Source: Pseudomonas sp. RIT-PI-S
GTDB taxonomy: Bacteria > Pseudomonadota > Gammaproteobacteria > Pseudomonadales > Pseudomonadaceae
Reading direction: 5' to 3'
Length of the DNA stretch: 64,000 nucleotides
Assembly: GCF_025642975.1 (NCBI RefSeq)
Contig: NZ_JANZKJ010000008.1
Location: forward strand, 170,654-234,653
A program made the position numbers and the translations under genes. How positions within the stretch are numbered: the stretch's first letter is position 1; the number at the start of each line of letters is the position of its first letter. Positions 8,066 to 15,955 of this stretch are shown one piece after another. Under the pieces are notes generated by a model that saw nothing but the letters and a program-made list of their open reading frames with translations, made no database searches and was not told where the DNA came from.

Positions 8066-8937
8066 AATTCAAAACTGCCGTGTTACTGCCCCTGTTCGCC
8101 CTCGGCCTGCTGGCCGGCTGCGACAAGCCCGAACCCGCCAAGACCGCCAGCGCCTCGGCGCCTGCCGGCGCGGTGGCGGCCATCAAGCAGCGCGAGAAGC
8201 TCATCGTGGGCGTGTTCAGCGACAAGCCGCCGTTCGGTTTCGTCGACGACAAGGGCCAGTACGTGGGCTTCGACACGGACCTGGCCAAGCGCTTCGCCAA
8301 GGACCTGCTCGGCGACGAGAAGAAGGTCGAGTTCGTGGTGGTCGAGCCCGCCAGCCGGATTCCCTTCCTGCAAAGCGACAAGGTGGACCTGATCCTCGCC
8401 AACATGACGGTCACCCCCGAGCGCCAGCAAGTGGTGGACTTCACCAACCCGAACCTGCGTGTGGCGGTGCAGGCTCTGGTGGCCGAAAACAGCCCGGCCA
8501 AGGCCCTGGATGACCTCAAGGACAAGACCATCATCGTCACCACCGGCACCACCGCGGACATCTGGCTGACCCGCAACCACCCAGACTGGAAGCTGCTCAA
8601 GTTCGAGAAGAATTCCGAGTCGTTGCAAGCCTTGGCCAACGGCCGCGGCGATGCCTATGCCCAAGACAACCTGGTGCTGTTCAGTTGGGCCAAGGAGCAC
8701 CCGGGCTTCCGCCTGCTGCCGCAGCCCCTGGGCGATGAAGCGCCCATCGCGCCAGCGGTGAAGAAGGGCAACGTAGAACTGCGGGATTGGGTCAACGGTG
8801 AGCTGGCACGGCTGGGCGATGAGAAATACCTGCGCAAGCTGTACGACCAGTACGTGCGCGACAAGCTGGCGCCAGAGACCGATCCCAACGCGGTGATCGT
8901 CGAAGGCGGGCAGTGGAAGGCGTCCAACGGGTCCTGA
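8062..8937 (+). CDS. Amino-acid ABC transporter substrate-binding lipoprotein
   Basis: Binding protein of the importer, anchored to the outer face of the inner membrane. The N-terminus is a lipoprotein signal with lipobox LLAGC (Cys20), followed by an Ala-rich linker and a family-3 solute-binding domain starting near [20 protein letters not shown] and containing [18 protein letters not shown]. The GTG start at 8062 overlaps the previous stop. Family-3 proteins bind polar amino acids; I cannot assign the ligand from sequence. Last gene of the operon, followed by a REP-like hairpin. Confidence 0.9.
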   Translation: MKFKTAVLLPLFALGLLAGCDKPEPAKTASASAPAGAVAAIKQREKLIVGVFSDKPPFGFVDDKGQYVGFDTDLAKRFAKDLLGDEKKVEFVVVEPASRIPFLQSDKVDLILANMTVTPERQQVVDFTNPNLRVAVQALVAENSPAKALDDLKDKTIIVTTGTTADIWLTRNHPDWKLLKFEKNSESLQALANGRGDAYAQDNLVLFSWAKEHPGFRLLPQPLGDEAPIAPAVKKGNVELRDWVNGELARLGDEKYLRKLYDQYVRDKLAPETDPNAVIVEGGQWKASNGS

Positions 8938-8960
8938 TCAGGCAGCAGCCCACCGTGTAG

Positions 8961-8978
8961 CGCGGGCGCCAGCCCGCG
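8961..8978. repeat. REP-like palindrome
   Basis: CGCGGGC, loop GCCA, GCCCGCG. The same stem recurs with a GAA loop at 33963-33979 and similar units occur at 24417-24434 and 50801-50815. Such intergenic REP units at the ends of operons are common in Pseudomonas and can stabilise mRNA ends or slow transcription. Confidence 0.6.
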
Positions 8979-9044
8979 AACTGGGCCGCGCCGCCAATCC
9001 CGGCCGTGGCCCCATGTGCTACAACACTGAACGCCAGTGCGTGA

Positions 9045-9653
9045 TCACTGCGTAGCCCTGCGCGGCTTATAGAACACGAACTTGTCCGTGGCGCCGGTGC
9101 GGATGTAGGTCTTGCCCCAGCCGGGGGCGACCTTGCGGTCATGGAAGTACAGGGCGCCGCCGGTGTGGTCCGCAAGCTGTTGGTTAAGGGCCTTGCCGGC
9201 GATGGCCTTGGCCAGGGTATAGCGGTCTTCTTCCTGCACTTGGTCTGAACGGCCGTCGCACCACCAGGAAAACTGGCAGTTCTTCTGCTCCACCCCCTGC
9301 TTGACCACCCCGCAAACGGTATCGGCAAAGCCCTCGTGGCCAAGGCGGTTCATCACCACGTTGGCCACGGCCTCCATGTTGGTTTCGCTGCCACCCTTGG
9401 CTTCCCAATAAACGGTGCGGGCCAAACAGGTGATGGCGTCGTCCACGGACTCGCGCCCGGCCGGGTCCACGGCCTGGACCTCGGTGCTGCTGAGGGTTTC
9501 CCGGGGCGGGGGCGGCGCATCGTTGGCGGCGCTCTGTTCCAGCACCTGGGCCTTGGTCTCGGCGGCGCCGCCGGGTGCGTCGGCTTGGGCGCAGGGTAGG
9601 GTGGACACGATCACAACGGCGGCAAGGCAGAGGGCAGAGGCAATGCGGCGCAT
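9045..9653 (-). CDS. SleB-type cell-wall hydrolase
   Basis: Predicted peptidoglycan lytic enzyme of the SleB (Hydrolase_2) family, which in non-sporeformers acts in wall remodelling. The 202-residue protein has a signal peptide ending near AQA (residue 24), a Pro-rich linker (NDAPPPPRETL), and a C-terminal domain starting at CLARTVYWEAKGG, the family's conserved Glu-containing motif, followed by VANVVMNRLGHEGFADTVCG and the NCQFSWWCDG cysteine segment. Downstream it faces the amino-acid ABC operon; it looks monocistronic. Confidence 0.8.
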   Translation of the reverse strand: MRRIASALCLAAVVIVSTLPCAQADAPGGAAETKAQVLEQSAANDAPPPPRETLSSTEVQAVDPAGRESVDDAITCLARTVYWEAKGGSETNMEAVANVVMNRLGHEGFADTVCGVVKQGVEQKNCQFSWWCDGRSDQVQEEDRYTLAKAIAGKALNQQLADHTGGALYFHDRKVAPGWGKTYIRTGATDKFVFYKPRRATQ

Positions 9654-9736
9654 GGTCGAACCTATAGGGTGATTCGCACGGGTAGGCTGGGTGCGGCAGG
9701 GCCAAACCTTTTTGTTGTGAGCTGCCGGCCAGGGCC

Positions 9737-9758
9737 GCGAAGCCGTGTGCGGCTTCGC
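9737..9758. repeat. Long perfect hairpin (9-bp stem)
   Basis: GCGAAGCCG, loop TGTG, CGGCTTCGC, between the SleB gene start and the end of the aminotransferase remnant. No T-run follows closely on either strand, so it is not a canonical intrinsic terminator; a REP-type or mRNA-stabilising element fits better. Confidence 0.45.
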
Positions 9759-9871
9759 TCAAAGGATCGACAAGCGCAGCGGCGAATCATTCCACAAGGC
9801 CGGTGGTTCGTCATAACGGCGCCGTGGCTGCCGGCATGGCAGGCGTGGAACACGTTGGGGTTGCGCCGTGC

Positions 9872-10336
9872 TCAGGCGGTCACGCCCTCTGCGGTTTCGG
9901 CAATGGCCAGCATCACGGATAGGGCGATGACCTCTGCGGCGTGCTGGACCTCGGCCAGCTCCAGGTGGGACGGCGCGATGCGCAAGTGCCGTTCACTAGG
10001 ATCGTGGCCCTGGCAATGCGTGGCGCCGGCAGGGGGCATTTTCACGTTCGCCTGGCTGGCAAGGTCCACAACGCGCCTGGCCAGGCCCACGGGGACTTCC
10101 AGCGAAATGAAATAGCCGCCCGCGGGGGTGGACCATTCCACGCCCTTCAGCCCCGCCAGTCGATCGCGGAACGTCTGCTCCACGGCGGCGAACTTCTCGC
10201 GCAGCAGGCGACCGTGGCGTGCCATGTGCGCCCTGACCGTCGCGGCATCTTTGAACATCAATAAATGCCGCACCTGATTGACCTTGTCGGGCCCGATGGT
10301 TTTGTATTTCCGGCAGCCCAGCCACCACGCCACCAT
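9872..10336 (-). pseudogene. Truncated PLP-dependent aminotransferase (C-terminal fragment)
   Basis: The translated fragment (about 154 residues) matches only the C-terminal part of a class I/II aminotransferase: KTIGPDKVNQVRHLLMF, then WSTPAGGYFISLEVPVG, PAGATH and ERHLRIAPSHLE. The N-terminal half, including the PLP-binding lysine region, is absent. In frame, the reading extends only to about 10410 before a TAG stop, and that extension does not look like aminotransferase. The fragment's 5' end lies just downstream of luxI, next to a lux-box-like copy, suggesting that a rearrangement deleted the rest. No start codon with a convincing ribosome-binding site is seen. It is almost certainly non-functional. 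Confidence 0.75.
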
Positions 10337-10430
10337 GGCTTTGTAGAGATAATCCTGCGTAGTTGATCGCCGCCCAGGCTGAAGCGGCGGGAGAAGCAGG
10401 CTGATGATCTATTATCCCGAGCACTTATCA

Positions 10431-10451
10431 ACCTACCGGTTTGATAGGGTG
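10431..10451 (-). promoter_or_regulatory. lux-box-like element downstream of luxI
   Basis: Read on the minus strand the core is CCCTATCAAACCGGTAG, 8 nt beyond the luxI stop. Over 21 bases it matches the element at 11086-11106 at 18 positions but in opposite orientation, so luxI is flanked by an inverted pair. It is upstream of the aminotransferase remnant and may be the leftover control site of the gene that was there. Confidence 0.45.
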
Positions 10452-10458
10452 AAACGTA

Positions 10459-11031
10459 TTATTCCGCCAATGCGTTCAATGTCTTGGTATTGAGTTGTAT
10501 GCTCAGCGCCACCGCGCGTTCCACGCCGATCACCCTGGCCGGGCCCAGGCGGCGCACATCGAGGCCTAGCCGGATCAGCAGCTTTTCCACGCCCACGGTG
10601 GTAACTGTCACGAAGTTGACCAGGCCGCGGTTCACCCCGAACTGCACCACGGCCCTGATAGCGGTCAATGACCGCTGGGAAAACGTCCCTGCTTTTGCGG
10701 CGTTCTGTTCGATGGCGAACCGGCTGAGCTCCCAGGTGCCCTCGGCACGAGGCGCCGGATCCCCGTTCAGCAATTCCGGGAAGGTATCGGCCAACATGTT
10801 GGGGCCGAGCGTTGGCAACAGGCGCCAGCACCCATAGACGCTGCCCTTGTCATCGGCTTCTCCCAGGATCATGTAGTACGGGTCCAGAGCGTCGTACCCG
10901 TCGATCTCCATACCTGCGATCACACTCACGTCCCATTCTTTCTTGTCCCGGAATATCTTCGCTCTGAGTGTATGCATCTGCTGAAGTCGCGATGCGTTGA
11001 AGTTGGCCCTTCGATCGATTGCAATGTCCAT
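10459..11031 (-). CDS. Acyl-homoserine-lactone synthase (LuxI/LasI/PpuI family)
   Basis: Makes an N-acyl-homoserine lactone signal from S-adenosylmethionine and acyl-ACP in the cytoplasm. The 190-residue protein keeps the invariant residues of the family: Arg23, Phe27, Trp33, Glu42, Asp44, Asp47, Arg70, Phe84, Glu101 and Arg104 (in LRAKIFRDKKEW, MEIDGYD and TWELSRFAI). The ATG at 11031 follows GGAGG by 8 nt; a longer in-frame start at 11088 would run into the promoter and is rejected. The gene order luxI-rsaL-luxR equals lasI-rsaL-lasR of P. aeruginosa and the ppu locus of P. putida, which suggests a long-chain (3-oxo type) product, but acyl length cannot be read from sequence. Confidence 0.92.
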   Translation of the reverse strand: MDIAIDRRANFNASRLQQMHTLRAKIFRDKKEWDVSVIAGMEIDGYDALDPYYMILGEADDKGSVYGCWRLLPTLGPNMLADTFPELLNGDPAPRAEGTWELSRFAIEQNAAKAGTFSQRSLTAIRAVVQFGVNRGLVNFVTVTTVGVEKLLIRLGLDVRRLGPARVIGVERAVALSIQLNTKTLNALAE

Positions 11032-11085
11032 CTTGCTCACCTCCCGTGAAAGTGAGCGTTTTATATATCCACACTGGATAATTGG

Positions 11086-11106
11086 CACCCTATCAATCTG
11101 GTAGCT
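11086..11106 (+). promoter_or_regulatory. lux-box-like operator between luxI and rsaL
   Basis: Core CCCTATCAATCTGGTAG with dyad arms CTA..C and G..TAG. It lies 55 bp upstream of the luxI start and 50 bp upstream of rsaL, the position expected for binding of the LuxR protein (activation of luxI) and of RsaL. The CT-to-AG unit is 15 bp rather than the usual 16, so it is an imperfect match to las-type boxes. Confidence 0.55.
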
Positions 11107-11156
11107 AGCGCTGCGAGCGTGCTGTTACGCACTATGGGTTTTTCAGGTTTAGCGGT

Positions 11157-11435
11157 GTGTCTATGTTGTTCGATAAAACTATCGTAAGGCGGGCAATGGA
11201 TGTTCGTATCCGGGCTGGCAAGAGCCAAGGCGCATTCTGGCAAATGTTCGGGCTGAGCCAGCCCGCGGCCAGCCGCTTGGAATGCGCGCGCCGCGGCTCA
11301 CCCGCATTGCTGGTATTGCTCCGGCTTTACCTGGCAGGGCGTATCGGCGATGCGGACCTGGCCGCCATCGCAAGCGGTGAGGCGGTGCCGTCACGGCGAA
11401 ATGAGGTCCAGCTGCATGGCCCTGGCGACAGCTAG
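11157..11435 (+). CDS. rsaL: RsaL-type repressor of quorum sensing
   Basis: Small helix-turn-helix repressor that in the las and ppu systems blocks the luxI-type promoter and gives signal homeostasis. 92 residues (90 if ATG 11163 is used rather than GTG 11157), with the HTH-like segment GKSQGAFWQMFGLSQPAASRLECAR at about residues 21-45. Identification rests on size, HTH and position: it lies between luxI and luxR, is divergent from luxI and convergent with luxR, and its 3' end overlaps the 3' end of luxR by 45 bp, exactly the las/ppu arrangement. Its likely target is the dyad at 11086-11106. Confidence 0.8.
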   Translation: MSMLFDKTIVRRAMDVRIRAGKSQGAFWQMFGLSQPAASRLECARRGSPALLVLLRLYLAGRIGDADLAAIASGEAVPSRRNEVQLHGPGDS

Positions 11436-12107
11436 CCGTCGTGAAGACACCTTCAGTTTTCGGCGGATGTTTTTGAAATGAAACTCAACGGCCGGCTCAC
11501 TGATGCCCAGGATCGTCCCGATCTCCCATGACGTTTTGCCAAATGCCGCCCAGCTGAGAATTTCCCGCTCCCGGGGGGTGAGATGAGGGCGGGCGCACTG
11601 TGTCGCCGCCAGGAAGCTCGCGCCACTGGCCATCGCATAGTCGCGCAACAGCACTGCGTCGCCGAGCGAGGCCTGTACCTGCGCCAGGTATTCGCCCTTG
11701 GGTGCCGCGTCGCAGCTGAGGCTGAGCATGCCCACCTGGCCCTGTGGCCCGTGGATAGGCAGTGTCAGGCCGTGGCTGAGGCCAGCAGCGGCGGCCTCTT
11801 CGGCAAACTGCCGCTGCGCGTCGTTGCGATACAGCTCCGGTACCCAGATCAGCGGCAGCGCCGAGGCGAAGCTGTGGCTGACCGTTGGGTCCACGCTGGC
11901 GTACCCCGCCGCGTCGTACCGGCGGCGCCACGCTTGGTGAAAATTGCCAAGCACCACCGCGGCGGCATTGGGTGCGTCTTTGCCCGGCTTCAACCCGAAC
12001 AGCACGCGAGTATACCCAAGCTTGTTCGCCGCGCCGGTGAGTATGTCCAGCCAAGCGTCGGTATTCGCGGCGCTCAACAGTTGCAGGCAATCGTCTAGCA
12101 GGCCCAT
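11391..12107 (-). CDS. LasR/PpuR-type quorum-sensing transcriptional activator
   Basis: Signal-binding regulator, 238 residues. The autoinducer domain carries Trp60, Tyr64, Asp73 and Trp88 in AWRRRYDAAGYASVDPTVSH and LPLIW, at the same numbering as LasR, and the segment EEAAAAGLSHGLTLPIHGPQ closely resembles LasR. The C-terminal LuxR HTH (LTPREREILSWAAFGKTSWE, then IGTILGISE) covers about residues 172-238. It presumably binds the AHL made by the neighbouring synthase and activates luxI through the dyad at 11086-11106. Its 3' end overlaps rsaL, so convergent transcription may interfere. Confidence 0.92.
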   Translation of the reverse strand: MGLLDDCLQLLSAANTDAWLDILTGAANKLGYTRVLFGLKPGKDAPNAAAVVLGNFHQAWRRRYDAAGYASVDPTVSHSFASALPLIWVPELYRNDAQRQFAEEAAAAGLSHGLTLPIHGPQGQVGMLSLSCDAAPKGEYLAQVQASLGDAVLLRDYAMASGASFLAATQCARPHLTPREREILSWAAFGKTSWEIGTILGISEPAVEFHFKNIRRKLKVSSRRLAVARAMQLDLISP

Positions 12108-12194
12108 GGATACACATCACCGGCGCAGCCAGGCGTGGCTCGCGAAACGTCAGCCGGGCAAGCGGTGGTACACAACGACGATAAGGAGATGGTC

Positions 12195-12320
12195 ATGCGT
12201 GCGGATTACCTCTTGGCAAACGTGCAGCGGGTTGTATGGTGCTGGACCTGTAGCGCAAGCAGGCGGCTGCGTTGCGCGCAGCGGCAACCGGGCGCGCCGG
12301 GCCCACGCCTGCCTATATAA
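12195..12320 (+). CDS. Possible 41-residue small protein
   Basis: ATG at 12195 has AAGGAG exactly 6 nt upstream, one of the best Shine-Dalgarno matches in this stretch, and opens 41 codons ending at TAA 12320. The peptide begins MRADYLLANVQRVVWCWTCS and continues Arg/Pro-rich. No family is recognised. It is divergent from luxR, 87 bp from its start. The strong ribosome-binding site is the only support, so this could be chance. Confidence 0.25.
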   Translation: MRADYLLANVQRVVWCWTCSASRRLRCAQRQPGAPGPRLPI

Positions 12321-12410
12321 GGAAGGGGGCAATCGAGGTGGACGAGGCGGTGCTGACATCAGCGGGAAACCCTTCCGGCGCGCGTTTCGTACCGGTATTC
12401 AATGCATGAG

Positions 12411-12431
12411 ATAGGATCCTAAATATCCTAT
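12411..12431. promoter_or_regulatory. Inverted repeat ATAGGAT-N7-ATCCTAT
   Basis: Perfect 7-bp arms with a 7-bp AT-rich spacer in an AT-rich patch of otherwise GC-rich DNA, about 150 bp beyond the 3' end of the DUF3237 gene and 300 bp upstream of luxR. Could be an operator; there is no flanking T-run for a terminator. Confidence 0.35.
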
Positions 12432-12581
12432 ATCACAAAATGTGTGCGGGTTTGAGGGTTTCAGCAGTTCAGGGGAGCGGGGGGAGGCTGCCTGTTCACT
12501 CGGCCGTACACCAAGCAAGCAGGCAGCCGTTCAGCGCAAGAGCAGCGGCACTGGCCTACCGAATGGCAGGCGCCAGGGCCT

Positions 12582-13163
12582 TCAGTTGCCGCCGACCTTG
12601 TACACGCTGATCAGCACCTCATGCTCGCTGAGGCCGTCGATGGTGCCGACGAAGATATTGTCGCCCAGCCAGTCGTACTGCCCCGGCTGGGTCTTGAAGG
12701 AAGGGATAGTGCGGCAATACACGTCGCCGTCGGCGAGGTCCTTGAGCCCAAGGCCCTTGTCCTTCTTGGCCTGGCCGGCCTCGCTCAGGCGCCAGATGCC
12801 GGCGTTGTGAATGATGATGACCTGGCCGTCGCTGGTTTTGAGGCGGTACAGCGCGTCGATCAGGGTGGTTTTGTCGCTGCGCTCCACGGACATGTCGGCG
12901 CCGCCGGGAATAACGCTGCCGCTCATGCCCTTGCCCACGAACGTGCCGCCGATGATCGGGTAGTTCACCCGGTGGCCGTCATCGCCGGCACCCATGTCCT
13001 CCTGCGGGCCGAGCTGCACGTCGATCTGCATCACCAGTTCGTTGCTCAGGCGTTGCGGCTTGGTTTCCTTGAGGGTCATGGCAGAAGCGCCTTGCAGGCT
13101 GAACAGCGCGGCAAGGCTCAGGGCGCAGAGGGCGCGACGCCGCAGGTAGGTAGGCTTTGGCAT
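12582..13163 (-). CDS. Exported DUF3237 protein
   Basis: 193-residue protein with a signal peptide (cleavage near GASA, residue 28) followed by one DUF3237 domain: NYPIIGGTFVGKGMSGSVIP, GGADMSVERSD, DALYRLKTSDGQVIIIHNAG and a C-terminal VYKV. DUF3237 is a small beta-barrel-like family of unknown function, so no activity can be assigned. It is the last of six codirectional genes (61 bp after the CocE-type hydrolase). A cytoplasmic paralogue lies four kilobases upstream in the same cluster (15956-16417), suggesting that both compartments handle the same compound. Confidence 0.8.
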   Translation of the reverse strand: MPKPTYLRRRALCALSLAALFSLQGASAMTLKETKPQRLSNELVMQIDVQLGPQEDMGAGDDGHRVNYPIIGGTFVGKGMSGSVIPGGADMSVERSDKTTLIDALYRLKTSDGQVIIIHNAGIWRLSEAGQAKKDKGLGLKDLADGDVYCRTIPSFKTQPGQYDWLGDNIFVGTIDGLSEHEVLISVYKVGGN

Positions 13164-13224
13164 AGAGGTCTCGCTTGGTCAGGGAAAAGGCGGCGCCGAC
13201 GGCCGGCGCCGTTCGGTCATCGGG

Positions 13225-15075
13225 TCAAGGCAGTGGGTCTGGCCGGCACGGCTGCTTGAGCAGGGTGCCGCAGGCCGGTTGAGCGACCGGTACCTTCACG
13301 TCCGCCAGGGTGCCCAGCAGCAACCGCGAGGGATGGGCGGCGTCGTGCAGCACTTTCACGTGCGCCGGGAGCGAGAAGGTATCGAAGCCATAGCCACCGG
13401 TACGGCTGGGAGCGTCGATCCACAGCCGTAGGCGAGAACCCTGGCGCAGCACCTGGGAGAACGGCGGCAGCTCGACCCGCGCCAGCACGGGTTGGTCAGG
13501 CAGCAACGGTTGCAAGGCGTCGGGCTCGTCCAGCCGCCACGGGCGCAGGGACGTGGCGTGGCGGGGGTCCTGCTGGCGGGACGACAGCCGCAGCCAGCCG
13601 CGTTGTACGTACATTTCCTGGCCATCGGGCAACACCTGGGTGACGGTCACCTGCACATCCAGGTCGGGCACCAGCACGGCGGAGAGCCATACATCCGCGC
13701 TGGCGCTGCCGTAGGTGACCAGGTCGCGTTGCAGCGGCGCGCTGGTGTAGGCCAGGCTGCCGCCCTTGAAGCGTGGGTCCTGCGGGCCCCAGGCATTGTC
13801 GCGCAGGTAGGTGTTTACCTCTGGCCCGGGCACCGGGTAGTCGTATTCGTCCGCCGGGCCCGCGGGCTGGCCGGTTTGCGCAAGGCTGCCCTGCGCGCCC
13901 AGGCTGAAGCTGACCGGGGTGACCGCCAATGGGTAGCGGTCGCGCTCGAAGGTCCATCCGGGCCGGGCGCTTTCATTCGGCTCGTGGCGGCCGCCCTGGC
14001 GCTCGGCGGTGGTTTCTTCCCACACTTCCATATGCGGCTTGCTTTCGAAGCCATTGTTCACGCCTTTGACGAAGTGGTCGAAGAACGCCAGCAGCTTCTC
14101 CCGGAACCGGGTCGCTTCATACAGGTTATGCGGGCCGTTGGACTGCACCATCCACAACTGCTCGGGCTTGAGCGTGTCCTGGTAGTAGCCCTCCCGGGCC
14201 ATCACGGCCTCGTCCTGCCAGGTTTGCATCGACAACACAGGCACCTGGATGCGCTGGGTGCGGTCGCGCGGGCTGCGCTGCTTGACCCAGTCGTCACGCA
14301 GGGGATGGCGCGCTAGCTGGTAGGTGAGCGAGTGTTTCACCACATCGGCCTGGTTCTGCGCCACCTGGGCCAGGCAGCGCTGGTCGCCCTCAGCCTTGGC
14401 GCTGGCCTTGACCGCTTCCCAGCGCTGGTCCACGAACCAGTGCCAACTGGTGACGAATTCCGGCGCTGGCACGCCGCCTGGCGCCCAGCTGTCCGCCCGG
14501 GCATCGCCCAGCACCATGCCGGGCGCGATGGCCTTGAGCGCCTTGGGCCGTTCCGAGGCGGTCATCAGCTGGGACATCCCGGCCCACGACCAGCCGAACA
14601 TCCCCACCTTGCCGTCGGACCAACTTTGCGCCGCGGCAAAGTCGATGGCGTCGCGGCCATCGGTGCCGTAGCGCGGGCCGAGGAAATCGAACGTGCCCTG
14701 TGAGCAACCGGTGCCGCGGGCGGATACCCCCATCACCGCGTAGCCTTGCTCTACCAGTTGTTTGTCCAGGGCCACCGAGAAGGTTTCGTTGTCGCCCAGG
14801 TAGGCCGCGCCGCCGATGCTGCCGGTGTCATAGCCGCTGTAGCGAACCAGCACCGGGAACTTGCCTTGCGCCTTGGGCAGTAATACCGAATAGCGCAGTT
14901 CAGTGCCGTCGGCGGCCTTTATATAACCCGTGACCCGCTTGGCCCAGAACGGTTGCCATTGACGTTCCGCTACTGCCGGGGGTGCGCCCGGCACTTCGTC
15001 GTTGCCGGCACATGCCAGCTGGCTGGCCATGGCCAAGCCTACCGCCAAGGTCGCGGTCAGATACTTCGGATGCAT
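13225..15075 (-). CDS. CocE/NonD-family alpha/beta hydrolase, exported
   Basis: Predicted periplasmic or secreted acyl hydrolase (cocaine-esterase/glutaryl-7-ACA-acylase/X-Pro-peptidase S15 family). 616 residues: signal peptide ending near LACAG (residue 24), an alpha/beta-hydrolase domain with nucleophile Ser163 in MFGWSWAGMSQ and ARGTGCSQG before it, and a C-terminal jelly-roll domain from about residue 430 (SADVWLSAVLVPDLDVQVTV). The ATG at 15075 has GAGGAG upstream; the ORF continues upstream to 15177 but would overlap the outer-membrane protein gene. Such enzymes cleave esters or amides, including beta-lactam side chains and amino-acid esters; the true substrate is unknown. Confidence 0.85.
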   Translation of the reverse strand: MHPKYLTATLAVGLAMASQLACAGNDEVPGAPPAVAERQWQPFWAKRVTGYIKAADGTELRYSVLLPKAQGKFPVLVRYSGYDTGSIGGAAYLGDNETFSVALDKQLVEQGYAVMGVSARGTGCSQGTFDFLGPRYGTDGRDAIDFAAAQSWSDGKVGMFGWSWAGMSQLMTASERPKALKAIAPGMVLGDARADSWAPGGVPAPEFVTSWHWFVDQRWEAVKASAKAEGDQRCLAQVAQNQADVVKHSLTYQLARHPLRDDWVKQRSPRDRTQRIQVPVLSMQTWQDEAVMAREGYYQDTLKPEQLWMVQSNGPHNLYEATRFREKLLAFFDHFVKGVNNGFESKPHMEVWEETTAERQGGRHEPNESARPGWTFERDRYPLAVTPVSFSLGAQGSLAQTGQPAGPADEYDYPVPGPEVNTYLRDNAWGPQDPRFKGGSLAYTSAPLQRDLVTYGSASADVWLSAVLVPDLDVQVTVTQVLPDGQEMYVQRGWLRLSSRQQDPRHATSLRPWRLDEPDALQPLLPDQPVLARVELPPFSQVLRQGSRLRLWIDAPSRTGGYGFDTFSLPAHVKVLHDAAHPSRLLLGTLADVKVPVAQPACGTLLKQPCRPDPLP

Positions 15076-15100
15076 GGAAACTCCTCGAGGCGTCAAACGC

Positions 15101-15829
15101 TTAAAACTTTTTCGAAACCGACCACACCACGGTGGCCGAACACACGTCGTTGTAGCCAAACACTGAAGCGCATTCATGGCGCGACAGGTCGGTGTCGATA
15201 TAGGCGGCGCGCCACTCCAGGCCGAAGGCCCGTTTGTTCAGGCCCACCTGCCAATCTCGATACGTGCTGCGGCGCGAGCCGTCGCCGGCGGCATAGATGT
15301 CGTCCTTGTTGTCGTTGTAGCCATAACGCACGTCGAGCAGGCTCTCGTAAGGCAACGGCAGCGCATAACCGACCCAGGTGATCATGCGGTCGTCGCCGAA
15401 CGGCTTGATGTCGGTGGCGTACTTGACGCCCAGGGTCGCGCCGTAGGCGGTCAGGGTGCCGATCCATTCGCCGTAGTTGAATTGGCTGTCGTGGGGGTAT
15501 TCGTACTCGATGCGCAATACCGTGGCGACCACGTTCGGCGCGAGCGCCCGGGTGATGCCGGCGTAGTAGTCCGACTCTCGCCGCGCCCGGGTGCCGAAGT
15601 TGACGTTGGTGTTGAACACGCCGGCGAACAGCCCGCTGCTGTGGACCAGGGTGGTATCCAGCCAAAGGGCCGGGTCCCCCTGGGTAAGGCTGAAACCACC
15701 CACGCGATAATCGCTCAAGGCCGTAACGCGTACATCCAGGGTGAAGTCTTTATTCAGTTCAATGGCATGGCTGGGGAGGGCGCATGCCAATAAAGGCAAT
15801 GCCGCCAACCTTGGGATCGGGCACTTCAT
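15101..15829 (-). CDS. TorF-like putative outer-membrane protein (Gcw_chp/TIGR02001 type)
   Basis: 242-residue predicted beta-barrel with signal peptide MKCPIPRLAALPLLACALPS then HA|IELNKDF. The opening LDVRVTALSDYRVGGFSLTQ, the later ASD/YYAGI and alternating strands and the terminal WSVSKKF fit the Gcw_chp/TorF porin-like family. The ATG at 15829 is preferred to 15940, which would add a non-signal-like extension; GGAG lies upstream. It is 25 bp upstream of the CocE-type hydrolase and likely cotranscribed. It may provide outer-membrane access for the cluster's substrate. Confidence 0.7.
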   Translation of the reverse strand: MKCPIPRLAALPLLACALPSHAIELNKDFTLDVRVTALSDYRVGGFSLTQGDPALWLDTTLVHSSGLFAGVFNTNVNFGTRARRESDYYAGITRALAPNVVATVLRIEYEYPHDSQFNYGEWIGTLTAYGATLGVKYATDIKPFGDDRMITWVGYALPLPYESLLDVRYGYNDNKDDIYAAGDGSRRSTYRDWQVGLNKRAFGLEWRAAYIDTDLSRHECASVFGYNDVCSATVVWSVSKKF

Positions 15830-15955
15830 GGTTCTGCTCCGGCTTGTTGTCGTTTGAATGGCAGAGAAGTTTCGAAGTTGTCTGTATTGTTGTTGTTTTA
15901 CAGTGGGGTACGGCGCCGATTCATTGTTCTGGTAATGCAAGTTTCGGAGTGGCGT

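Larger units (their letters stand above)
12108..12581. other. 474-bp region upstream of luxR with one small ORF and an inverted repeat
   Basis: Holds the luxR promoter region, a short plus-strand ORF with a good ribosome-binding site (12195-12320) and an inverted repeat (12411-12431). I see no other gene, RNA or element. The 3' part near 12410-12440 is markedly AT-rich compared with its surroundings. Confidence 0.4.

Noticed and set aside
11032..11088. Longer LuxI starting at 11088
   Set aside because: It would include the promoter region; GGAGG is correctly placed for ATG 11031, and family length fits.
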